In this document: positions 54,955 to 64,000 of the stretch, in pieces
Layout: every line of letters starts with the position of its first letter
How positions within the stretch are numbered: position 1 is the stretch's first letter
Source: Ctenosaura bakeri
Taxonomy: Eukaryota > Chordata > Lepidosauria > Squamata > Iguanidae
Reading direction: 5' to 3'
DNA length: 64,000 bases
Assembly: GCA_948474755.1 (NCBI GenBank)
Contig: CAOLHI010000961.1
Span: forward strand, 186,001 to 250,000
Made by a program: the position numbers and the translations under genes
The notes under the pieces: model-generated
Databases searched by the model: none
The model's input: only the letters and a program-made list of their open reading frames with translations
What the model was told of the DNA's origin: nothing

Positions 54955-55173
54955 CTGTGTACTTTCAAGTTGATTCTTACAGCGACCCTATGACAAACCT
55001 CTCACAGGGTTTTCATAGCAGTCTTTGTTCAAAGGGGGTTTGCCTTCCTCTAAGGCTGAGAGAGTATGACTTATCCAAAATCACCCAGTGGGTTTTTGTG
55101 CCCAAGGGGGGATTTGAGCTCCGGTCTCCAGGGTCTTAGACGAATGCTCAATCATTATATCATACTGGATCTC
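54955..55173 (-). mobile_element. tRNA-derived SINE, minus strand
   Basis: Inverse tail (TACTTTCAAGTTGATTCTTAC), CTTCCTCTAAGGCTGAGAGA, CACCCAGTGGG, inverse box B (GGGGATTTGAGCTCC) and an inverse A-box region (ATCATTATATCATACTGG). Near full length, about 80% recognisable by eye. Confidence 0.82.
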
Positions 55174-55467
55174 TAGAAGAGCCTACAGTATTATTAACAG
55201 GGAAGAGACAAAACTGGAAGCCAGCATATAAAAACCTTCTCATCATAGCTGTGCTCATCCTCATACTACGAATTCACCTCATGAATTCTAGTTCATGCAT
55301 TGTATAAACTGGGAGGCATGAGTGAGACCATGTCATTGGACTGCAGCTCTCAACAGCCCTAGCTGACATAGACAATTTTGAAAAAGGTTGAGAATTTCAG
55401 TCCTACAACATCTGGAGGCCATGTTATTTCCACCCCTGGTATAAATGGATGCCTTCATAGTCTCTTT

Positions 55468-55653
55468 GGCTATCTCCACACTACACTGTTATAGTGCTAC
55501 TATTCCACTTTCAACATCCTGTGGAATTCTGGGGTTTGTAGTTTACTGATGCCAAGAATTCTCAAGTCCCCTCCCTCAACTGTGAACCCCAGGATTCCAT
55601 TGTTATTCCACAGTGGAATAACAGCACTAGAACAGTGTATTGTGGAAATGGCC
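55468..55653. mobile_element. palindromic MITE, type I, copy 6
   Basis: GGCTATCTCCACACTACAC at the left and TATTGTGGAAATGGCC at the right, with TTT on both flanks as a 3-bp duplication. The inner right arm has an indel (CATTGTTATTCCACAGTGG). Confidence 0.82.
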
Positions 55654-56040
55654 TTTGACTATACCATGTTTACTGTCCCATCCTGTCTAACCCAATTGCC
55701 CCACTAAGTGAAATTGTCACAGCAGAAAGAGGTGAATCAAAGTAGGGTTTTGCTTGTAAAGCTCAAGATTGGGAGATGTGCTTAACAGATAAGAGAACAG
55801 AGAAGAGAATGATCTAGGCAGGCTCCAGCTCAAAGTCCATATCTGCCACTCCTAGGTCACCTTAAGCCTCTGTGTCTTCATGGTGGGGATTACAATAATT
55901 TATTCAACCTGTCAACCCTTTGAAGTGGTGATGACCCACTCCTTTGCCTTAAGTAGCATAGGCTGCTTTCGAGAAATGTTTCAAGTAGGTTTTGTTGACC
56001 ATCTAACGTTGAGCCGGGTGTGTATGTGGGGTGGTATGTA
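55654..56040. other. unassigned non-coding sequence
   Basis: No gene or recognised repeat. Confidence 0.4.
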
Positions 56041-56049
56041 GGTATTATT

Positions 56050-56275
56050 TATGGGTTAGTTACATTTATATACCACTATTCCTTCAGTGAAGTCAAGGTG
56101 GTGTCCTTGGCTGTCCTCCTAGCCAATTCATCCTCAAATCAATCCTGTGATATCGATCAGTTTAAGAGAGACAGTGGCTGGCCCTAGATCACCCAATGAG
56201 TTTATGGCTGAGTGGGGATTTGAGATTTCCCAAATCTCAAACCCGCAGGTGAATTATCATACTCTACTAGCCGTC
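56050..56275 (-). mobile_element. second type of tRNA-derived SINE, minus strand
   Basis: CCTCAAATCAATCCTGTGA, CTGGCCCTAGATCACCCAAT and GGCTGAGTGGGGATTTGAGA are hallmarks of a widespread squamate SINE distinct from the other copies here, which lack the 'CCTGTGA' block. It ends in a degraded inverse A box (ATTATCATACTCTACTAG). Confidence 0.6.
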
Positions 56276-56289
56276 ACACACATCTGTGC

Positions 56290-56460
56290 ACACATCTGTA
56301 GTCTCATTCTTTCTGTGGCATAATTTTCACAGCTGTCACCAATTTCTGATAAAAGCGCTTCCCACCCTTTTACATGGCTTATTTCATTAATATTCATAAA
56401 CTTAATAGAAATCCTCTTATAGGAAGTGTCTTAAGAAAACCGAAGTTATTATTATTGTTT
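56290..56460. other. possible conserved non-coding element
   Basis: Non-repetitive AT-rich DNA with CACAGCTGTCACCAAT, GATAAAAGCGC, TTTCATTAATATTCAT and AACTTAATAGAAATCC. Compositional evidence only. Confidence 0.2.
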
Positions 56461-56717
56461 TATTACTTTGTTTATCTCTCTGCAGGGAGAAGTGAGGATT
56501 AGCAGACTGACTCATCCCTTTCATCCACATTTTGCACTCAGTGTTTTTACTGTTTAAGGATTGCTAGGAAATCAAGAAGTGATTTTTGGTTTTTAAACAC
56601 ACACAAACAATGACAGACTCAGACCCCATCTCCTGCTGTTGAGTAGGGCAGAAGACCCCCAAAATTCATCCAGTGACCATCACCCACTAATTCGCCCCCA
56701 CATGACTGAGTAACTTC

Positions 56718-56919
56718 GGGCTTTTCCACACTACACTGTTATAGTGCTATTATTCCATTTTCGACATCCTGTGGAATTCTGGGATTTGTAGTTCACTGAG
56801 GCCAAAGAACTCTCTGGTTGAGAATTCTAAAGGCCCATCCCTAAACTGCAAACTCCAGGAATCCTTAGGTTGTTGAAAGTGGAAAAAACAGCATTATAAT
56901 AGTATAGGGTAGAAAGGAT
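56718..56919. mobile_element. palindromic MITE, type I, diverged copy 7
   Basis: GGGCTTTTCCACACTACAC starts it. The right arm retains GTTGAAAGTGGAA, but the terminus has decayed to GGTAGAAAGGATC. The centre GAGAATTCTAAAGGCCC is present. Confidence 0.72.
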
Positions 56920-56924
56920 CTTAG

Positions 56925-57950
56925 GGGAAAGTTACGGAGGGCTTTAACTTGCACTTTTCCCACCTCTGAAGAGTTCCCTCCCTCCTCCTTCTGTGGGAGA
57001 TGAGACTCCTATAAACCCACACATGCACACACAGAAGCAAAGGCACATGAAGTGGAAAAGAAAAGATTTTTTTAAAAGGAACGATTTTATTCTAAGTAAG
57101 CAATCTTACATTAGCAAAAGGGTGTCTTGTAGATGAAGGCCCTTTCCCTTGGGCATTACTTAAGAGTAGTTACAAAGTTATATTCAAAGAAATGTTCTGC
57201 CAAAGTTAGAAAGAAACATAAGCTGTAATGCAACTAGCTAGACATTCCTACTGTATTCACACTATGGATGATGTTCTGAGTCTTTGGACGTTCTTGGAAA
57301 GCTGGGAATCTGGATTTCTTTGTCCAGCCTATGACCAAGCTCCTGTAAGGATGGTGAGGCAGGCTGCACCGCCCCTACTTCTCCATCAGTCCCCATATCT
57401 CTCAAGTCCCTCTTTTGTGCCTTGTGGCACTGTGTTTTCATAACCAGTCACCTTGGAAGCATCTTAGAGCTTCCACACCTCTCTCATACTGGTCATCCTC
57501 ATTTGGGTAACTGTCTCTCATGATCTCTGTTGCCTCTGTGTGATGCTGACACCCAATAAAAGCAACCTAACCAATCACATCATTAACACTTTTATTACCT
57601 GGAGGAAACAGCTAGAACCCTTGCCAAGATAAGGAGGGAGCCCATTCTCCCTCTCTCTCTCTCTTTTCTCTCTCTCACATACACATAATACTTTTCATTG
57701 GGCTTATCCATAAAAGGAAATGTGTTGGGAGACGGCAATATTTATTGGTAATTTCTGAAAACAGCTGCAACATTTTATCTCTTGCTTCCTGTGTGTTTCC
57801 TTATAATTTTGTGACAGATTAGAGCAAAATATCTTCCTCTCCTCTCCTCTCTTTTCTTCTTTCCCCTTCCCTTGTTTTCTTTTAATTTCTTTTTAAATTT
57901 TTTCTTGGAATATAGTGCATCAAGTGAAGAAATGAAATAGAACTTTTAGA
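56925..57950. other. unassigned; possible LTR on the minus strand
   Basis: On the minus strand a GTGATTGGTTAGG box (about 57565-57580) and a terminal TAGAATAAAATCG at about 57083-57095 give a weak LTR-like arrangement. A CT-rich microsatellite spans 57648-57678. No gene. Confidence 0.3.
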
Positions 57951-57954
57951 TTAT

Positions 57955-58167
57955 GGGCCCTATCACACTACATTGTTACAGCACTACTAACTGCCATGGC
58001 AATGTTCTGTGGAATCCTGGGATTTGCAGTTTAGGGAGGGGCATTTAGAATTCTCAGCCAGAGAATTCTTTGGCCTCAGTAAACTACAAACCCCAGAATT
58101 CCACAGGATGTTGGCATAGCAATTAAAGAGGAATAATAGCACTAAAGGGTGTAGTGTGATAGCACCC
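57955..58167. mobile_element. MITE related to type I, with altered termini
   Basis: GGGCCCTATCACACTACAT at the left and GTAGTGTGATAGCACCC at the right, with TAT on both flanks. The interior (CTGTGGAATCCTGGGATTTGC, GAATTCTCAGCCAGAGA) is type I, but the termini and the outer arms (ACTGCCATGGCAATG / TTGGCATAGCAATTAA) differ. It may define a third subfamily. Confidence 0.8.
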
Positions 58168-58504
58168 TATAATACTATAACTTTTTTTTTTAAAAAAAAG
58201 ATTTTTAAAAAATCAGAGGACAACATTTGCCCTTCACATCATAGGATCATTTCACTTAGCCATGCCCCAGTCTTTGGAAGAGTTCTAGCAGAGATCCAAG
58301 ATATTATTGCAAACAGCCTCCACCCCCACAAAAGATTGGAACAAATAGATATGCAGATAACAACAACTGGCAAAGCAAATGAAAAACTCAGGAGTTGTAT
58401 CACCAGAACTTGCTCTTCTTTAGACCAGTCTGTAAGACTTTTCTGAAAAATGAAGAAGTACCTAAGAATTAAATTTGTCTCTAACCAAATCTTTAAAAAA
58501 CAAA
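58168..58504. other. unassigned non-coding sequence
   Basis: An A/T homopolymer junction lies at 58181-58199, immediately after the MITE. May be the outer part of the L2 fragment that follows. Confidence 0.35.
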
Positions 58505-58910
58505 CACACACCCTTCTAATTTCTGTCCATGCTTTTATAGCCTTTAAAGCCCCATACAGCTTTAGAGCCCTTTGTGTCTCAGATCCAGGTTACCAGAAGG
58601 ACCATATTCTCCCATATCAGCCTGGCCATGTTTTGAGATTTTCTGTTTAGGTCCCACCATTCTCACAGGTACATCTGATGGGAACATGGGAGAGGTTCTT
58701 CTCAGTGACTGCTCCCAGGCTCTAAAAGTCCTGTAACAGAGAAGTAAAGCTGCCAGCTATCTTTGTGCATACAGGTTAAAACATTATTAATTATTTCAGC
58801 AGTCCTTTGAAGACTGATTGCTAAAGGGGGGACTGGATCTTGCAGAAGTGTGCTGTACTACCTATCTATGTTTTGTTTATTTGTTGTTTTTAATAGCTGT
58901 GTTTTTAACA
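58505..58910 (+). mobile_element. L2-like LINE 3' fragment
   Basis: The blocks GGGAACATGGGAGAGGTTCT, TCTCAGTGACTGCTCCCAGG and CAGCAGTCCTTTGAAGA correspond to the end of L2 ORF2 (the R-E-R-x-F-S-V-x-A-P segment) and its following tail. Several frameshifts are present. The CR1 copy at 58918 begins directly after it. Confidence 0.55.
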
Positions 58911-58917
58911 GGTTTTC

Positions 58918-59525
58918 ATAGAATCATAGAAATGTAGAGTTGGAAGAGACCACACAGGCCATCCAGTCCAATCCCCTGCCATGCAGGAACACCCTCAAAG
59001 CACTCCCGACAGATGGCCATCAAGCCTCTGCTTAAAAACCTCCAAGGAAGGAGACTCCACTACACTCAGAGGCAGCAGATTCCATTGCCGGACAGCCCTG
59101 ACTGTCAGGAAGTTCTTCCTGAGGTTCAGGTGGAATCTCCTTTCCTGCAGCTTGAATCCATTGCTTCTTGTCCTGGTCTCTGGAGCAGCAGAAAACAAGC
59201 CCCCTCCTTCCTCTACGTGGCATCCCTTCAAATATTTAAACATGGCTATCATGTCCCCTCTTAACCTCCTCTTCTGCAGACTAAACATACCCAGCTCTCT
59301 AAGTCTATCCTCATAGGGCATGTCTTCCAGGCCTCTCACCATTTTGGTCGCCCTCCTCTGGACTTGCTCCAGCTTGTCAATCTTGAATTGGGGTGCCCAG
59401 AACTGGACACAGTATTCAAGATGGGGTCTAACCAAAGCAGAGTAGAGGGGTACCAGTACCTCCCTCGATCTAGACACCATACTCCTATTGATGCAGCCAA
59501 GAATTGCATTGCATTTCTGCATAGT
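58918..59525 (-). mobile_element. CR1 LINE, 5'-truncated, with a 175-codon open frame
   Basis: The open frame 59522-58995 is the C-terminal part of CR1 ORF2, downstream of the catalytic reverse-transcriptase core. It contains the [13 protein letters not shown] segment near residues 26-38, V-Q-R-R-A-T-K near 55-61, and the W-N-L-L-P end region near residue 147. The frame is unbroken to its natural stop. About 75 bp of 3' tail follow, ending TTCTATGATTCTATG at 58918. It lacks endonuclease and most of the RT domain and is therefore immobile. It is clearly younger than the CR1 fragments at 715, 13970 and 24737. Confidence 0.92.
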
Positions 59526-59529
59526 TTAA

Positions 59530-59830
59530 TGATGGCCAGAATTCTGTATGGAAGTTATGTCTTTGTGAGTGGACTTGATGTCTGCAGGAATTAGAACGGG
59601 ACAGGTTCATAATGACCGTATCTGGTAGAGGGCTACTGTTAGATGACTGCATAGTACAGCTGGAAAATGACCATTATGCAATGGGACCAATGCACAATGA
59701 GCACCAGTGCTCATCAGGCACCAATTGACCACTCTTGCCATTGTCTCAATATTTCCTTTTTCAATTAACTAACAAGGGTCCTTAGTGCCTCTGCTGGTTA
59801 GCTAAGTATACATAATGTTAAGGAAACATA
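59530..59830. other. unassigned non-coding sequence
   Basis: No gene or recognised repeat. Confidence 0.4.
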
Positions 59831-60024
59831 GGCCATTTCGGCACTACAATGTTATTATTCCACTTTCAACATCCTGTGGAATTCTGGAGTTTGTAGTTTC
59901 CTGAAGCCCAAGAGCTCTCTGGTTGAGAATTCTAAACGCCCATCTCTAAACTGCAAGCCCCAGGATTTCATAGGATGTTGAAAGTGGAGTAAGATCACTA
60001 TAACAGTGTAGTGTGGAAATGGCC
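59831..60024. mobile_element. palindromic MITE, type I, copy 8
   Basis: GGCCATTTCGGCACTAC and GTAGTGTGGAAATGGCC are intact termini. The left arm lacks the TATAGTGCTA block. Flanks ATA / ACA nearly match. Confidence 0.82.
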
Positions 60025-60059
60025 ACAATGTTAATGTTAAACATAACACTAAGGAAAAT

Positions 60060-60210
60060 GTGATACAGGATTATGATGGATATCTTTAACATTTGTATTT
60101 GTTTTATTTTTTAGCTATGTCTTTTTTAACTGTTGTAAACCACCTGGAGTCCCAGACTGGGAAAAAGGTGCAATATAAATAAATATAATAATAACAATAA
60201 TAGCAATAAT
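60060..60210 (+). mobile_element. L2-like LINE 3' tail
   Basis: AACTGTTGTAAACCACCTGG followed by GGGAAAAAGGTGCAATATAA and an (AATAAT)-rich end is the arrangement of L2-type 3' tails in squamates. Only the untranslated tail is visible. Confidence 0.5.
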
Positions 60211-60745
60211 TCTATAGCTCACTTTGTTGTTGTGCTTCTTTTGAAAACTTCTGTTTATTAAATCAAAACTGCTGAGAGGTTGTTAAATCAAAAGGATGCT
60301 GGCTACAAACATTGTGTGACTTGTGCTACATGAATGCTCTATAGATTTTTTTGAATGCCCTTCATCTATAATAGATGCTCACATGAATGACCTGCACTTC
60401 TTAAAAATGAGCCCCAAATACTACAAAAAGACATGGATGATCTAATACAGTGTTCAAAATGTTAGTCTCTTGGGTGTTGCCCCATTTCTGTGGGAGCTGT
60501 ATGAAGGCCTATTTGAGCATTGTGTTTTCATACAAAAAAGACTTTGTTCATGCAAGAAAAAGTATGAAAAAATGGACACAACTTTCATACCAGAATAGCT
60601 GCAGATCAAAGCTGAAGCACTTGCTACAGGGATGCAATTGCTTTACATTTTAAGCACAGAACTTATTATCAGATTACCTTGATTTTTGTAATTCTCTGTT
60701 TCACAGAGTCAAATTGTAAACACTGGTTGAGGCACTCTTGGAGTT
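60211..60745. other. unassigned non-coding sequence
   Basis: No gene or recognised repeat before the L1 begins. Confidence 0.4.
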
Positions 60746-60749
60746 ACCA

Positions 60750-62420
60750 TCCAAAAAAAATTATTGGAGTCTTACTCCAAAGAGGCAACTTGGATAGCAG
60801 CTGTAAAAATGAATGTACTTCTGAAAATGAACTTTCTTTTTCAAAATCTCCCTATTATTACAAACAGTAAACCTTTTACACAATGGAAGAGAGAGTTATC
60901 TAAATTTATACGGCAAGGAAATAAACCCAGGACAAAATGGAATATTATGACTGATGTTGCAGCAAGAGAAGGATTGGAACTACCGGACTTTTATATATAT
61001 TACAAGGCAGCAGCAATGACTTGGATAAAAGAATGGGTGAATCTACAAAAAATGAGAATGCTAGCACTTGAAGGAGCGGACTTAAGAATGAGGTGGCATG
61101 CCTACATGTTTTACAATAAAGCGGAGGTTGATAAAGAATTCTCGCACCACTTTTTAAGAAAATCATTACTGAAAATTTGGAATGAATATCAGGTTAAAAA
61201 CATTAGGCAGCTCCCATCATTGATGTCCCCTCAAGAGGCTTTTTTTGGAAGATGGAAGGAAACAGAAAAATGGCTTGGATATGAGGACATAATAGAAAAA
61301 TCAGCTGGAAATATAATTAAGATTAAAACAAGAGAAAAATTGGAAGAAGAAGGAGTAATCTTAAACTCGTTCCCCTACAGACAACTAACTGAAAGGTTTC
61401 AGATGGATGTAAAAACCTACGGAATTGAACAAAAAGAGAAGGAAGGACTAATAAAATGGTTATTTGAACTCCCCCCCACATTTATTATCTTGTATATATC
61501 AAGAATTGTTACAGCAAGAGAGGGAAGAGGAAACAATTAAGTCTACAATGATTACATGGGCTCAAAACGTAGGACATTCAATTCAGTTAGAGTCTTGGGA
61601 ACAGAGTTGGAAAAGAATACAGAAATTTACAGCTGCCCAAAATTTAAAAGAAAATTATTATAAGATGTTTCATAGATGGTACATGACACCAGAAAAACTT
61701 ATGAGATTTTATAAAACAGGAACAGGGTGTTGGCAATGTCAAAAGGAGGTTGGTACAATGTTTCATATGTGGTGATCATGTCCCATAGCAAAGAAATATT
61801 GGGGAGAAATGCATAATAAGATTTGTTCAATACTGAAGGTACAATTTGATAAAACACCAGAAATGCATTTGTTGAATATGACATATATGATTGATGTAAC
61901 TGTTCAAAACAAATATTGGCAGATAATATTGTATATGATTATGACAACTAGAATTGAGTTTGCAAGACTTTGGAAAGTGCAGCAAATTCCTACAACTGAT
62001 CAATGGTGGGCAACTTTTATTGAAAACAGAAATGCAGATATAGTGTCTCAGAGATTAAAGGGGAAATCAGATGAAGAGATAATGAAAGAATGGCAAATAG
62101 TGTCGGGTAATTGCTGGGGACTATCAGATGATAATGCTTAATGTAGAGAATATAGACTGTATGTTAGGAAGATGCAGCTGAGTGAAAAGATGGATATTAC
62201 GTTATAATATACTGTGTTTGATGTGTATTGCAGGATCTAGCATGAAATATTAGCATTTGATAGTGTGGTACATTAAGTTTCAACAAGTTGATTATATAGA
62301 AAAAAAACTGAAATCTAGTGAGGGATGGAAGATAAGCAGAAATAATTCAATGATATGCACAATTATACATGTTTATTTTATATTATGGAACTTCAATAAA
62401 ATTATTAAAAAAACAAAAAA
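60750..62420 (+). mobile_element. L1 LINE, 5'-truncated, ORF2 C-terminus disrupted
   Basis: The frame from about 60764 encodes the C-terminal third of L1 ORF2, downstream of the reverse-transcriptase catalytic core. Landmarks are A-A-V-K-M-N, F-L-F-Q-N-L-P-I, L-P-D-F-Y-I-Y-Y-K-A-A and, later, F-H-R-W-Y-M-T-P and C-W-Q-C with G-T-M-F-H-M-W. The frame changes once, at a run of seven C residues (61471-61477). A TGA at 61773-61775 stands where the family has a second Trp. Reading resumes to a natural stop at 62139-62141. The 3' untranslated region ends TTCAATAAAATTATT with an A-rich tail at about 62418. The element lacks the endonuclease and catalytic RT motifs, so it is a dead copy. Confidence 0.88.
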
Positions 62421-62479
62421 GGAACTTGGTTTTGATTTTAAAGGAAAAATTGTTGTGGTGACAAGATCTGCTAGATCAC

Positions 62480-63260
62480 ACCTAGTTTGGCCAGATTGTT
62501 ACCCCAAAAGATGGGTGACTCAGAGGTCCGTCCATGATACAAGTGCCTCCGTGAAACAGTGGAAAATATTAGCTCAAAAGGGGAAGCCTGATGGGGGGTA
62601 ATCTTACAGGATCTTTTACACCTGTGTATACTGGTACCAATGCAGGGACACCAGTCAGAGATCCAAAGAATATTTTGTTTTATTTGGGTGAATTAACAAT
62701 CACATGCACAGAAAATTCAAGCAGTCTCACAATCACACAAGGCTAACTGAAGGAAAAGGGATGAAAAATTAGATAACAAGAAGTTAGGGTGAAGTGGGTG
62801 ATATTTATCTATCCTGCAGAGAAGAGATGAAGTGATGTAGCTTCATGAGGTCTGGAATGAGCTCTAATGGCCTTAGCATTAGGTGAGAAAGGACTGGTGG
62901 GAATTGTCATTGTTCCTTAATGGCTGGGCAGCTGAGGAAACAAATGAGAACTTTGGCAGGAAGGAGAAGCAGGTTGAAGACAGTTAGTTGTTCTGTGGAG
63001 GCAGTTTCAGGTGCTGTTTTTTCTAAAGGTTGAGTCATTGAGGGACATTTGCAAGCTCATCATCACTGGAGGTTCCTTGACTATGACCTGGCCATGTTCT
63101 GAGGTTTCATCTGATCTACATTTGTATCTCATGTTCAGCCAGTCCTCTTCACTAGCATAGCTTTTCAGCCATAGTAGTGGATAACTTATATTTTATGCCA
63201 ATTAAATGATATTTGCCAATGATATCATATCATGGAGTGGGGTGTACAAGATGAGTGGTG
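62480..63260 (-). mobile_element. solo LTR, family 1, copy 3
   Basis: Shares the AGTGCCTCCGTG / TTAGCTCAAAA blocks and a CAATCACACAAGGCTAACTGA segment with the LTR at 24857-25793, in the same orientation. The minus-strand AATAAA is at 62679-62684, and GATATCAT-type words lie near the other end. The ends are approximate and no target duplication was found. It follows the L1 tail closely. Confidence 0.6.
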
Positions 63261-63261
63261 T

Positions 63262-64000
63262 ATATCCCAAGAATCAAAGAAATTCACCCCATGCTTTTAA
63301 ACTGACATTTGTCCAATGGTCCCCAACTGCTTTATTTAGAACTGGACTTTGAAGTGTACTATGAGCTAGGTATTTAAAGTGTTGATACTCCATGTCAGCA
63401 TAAAAGGCACTTATGAAGACTGTGGGGTGAGACACACTGTGAAAAGGATTTTTTGAGGTTGTTTTTTTTTTTTGCTAGTTTTGTATTTGTTTCATTTCCT
63501 TTTAAATACCAGTTAAATTTATTCCATTATCATATATATTCAGTGCTAATCTTTAATTACCAGTTGACCCTTGATTTTCCTTTCCATGTATTAAAGTTAT
63601 GTTTTGAATCTTCTTGTCAGCCAGATTTGAGATAAATATTTCACTAAGTTCCTAGCTTTAAAAAAAGATTTTAAGGAATCCTGATGGCATAGAAAAGTCA
63701 GGGTTGTATATCTGAATATTTTGGAGTCAGACAAATAGACGGGCATAGGATAGAGAAGATGTAGGACACTAAGCCAATTCATTTTTTTCTGTGTGTGTGT
63801 GTAATGAATGGAAAATAAGTGTTTGTTCAAATGCTCACCTGGAAAGATCCTTCAAAGAAAGCTGAATTTGGGGCAAACTAAGGCTATTTGGAAAATGACT
63901 TGCTACCAGATTAATTTTATATTGGACACTAACAACACTTATGTGTTTCCATACAGTGATTCACTCTATAAGCCCACATGATTCCCTTTGCTAACTGTAA
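63262..64000. other. unassigned non-coding sequence
   Basis: A T-run at 63461-63472 and a short (GT)n at 63791-63802. No gene or recognised repeat before the window ends. Confidence 0.4.

Noticed and set aside
54936..55139. Cys/Val-rich plus-strand frame
   Set aside because: Runs from a TG microsatellite into a minus-strand SINE.

Overview
This window looks like eukaryotic, non-coding nuclear DNA from a squamate reptile, most likely an iguanian-type lizard. The squamate call is an inference from the mix of repeats: CR1, L2 and L1 LINEs; tRNA-derived SINEs ending in a 'CTTGAAGGCACACAAC'-like tail; two 5S-rRNA-derived SINEs; many hAT and Harbinger-like non-autonomous DNA transposons; abundant microsatellites. 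I found no complete host protein-coding gene, no tRNA or rRNA gene and no CpG island. The longest open frames are LINE relics or translations of low-complexity DNA. The window is best read as intergenic or intronic sequence.

Layout. 0-10 kb: a solo LTR (about 830-1682), a possible minus-strand terminal exon (3209-3447), a second possible LTR (about 6237-6800), the first palindromic MITE (3584-3746), a GC-rich terminal-inverted-repeat (TIR) element (8225-8745) and an unnamed repeat 'A'. 10-20 kb: a GC-rich TIR element, a CR1 3' end (about 13970-14315), two MITEs, an AT-rich stretch that resembles a conserved non-coding element, and a hAT element with an 8-bp target duplication (18847-19580). 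20-30 kb: a CR1 split by an LTR insertion (24737-25922) and a hAT element (27831-28708) with a perfect 8-bp duplication carrying two SINEs and a (CTG)18 tract. 30-40 kb: LTR-type debris, a retroviral gag matrix relic (37242-37583, minus), another AT-rich conserved-looking block and a second repeat A copy. 40-50 kb: MITEs, two GC-rich TIR elements, a possible LTR and the first 5S-derived SINE. 50-64 kb: a triple nest (MITE in hAT in repeat A, 51918-53500), the second 5S SINE, tRNA SINEs, five more MITEs, L2 and CR1 fragments, a 5'-truncated L1 with one frameshift and one nonsense codon, and a third copy of the first LTR family.

The dominant theme is a set of about twenty elements that share one terminal motif (GGCC[A/C]TTTCYGCAC and its inverse). 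They include 14 small palindromes of about 100-215 bp and six longer, GC-rich, non-palindromic elements of about 420-520 bp, several with 3-bp target duplications. The two hAT families and the nested insertions give a relative chronology that can be read from this sequence alone. Family names below are inferences from remembered structure; no database search was run.
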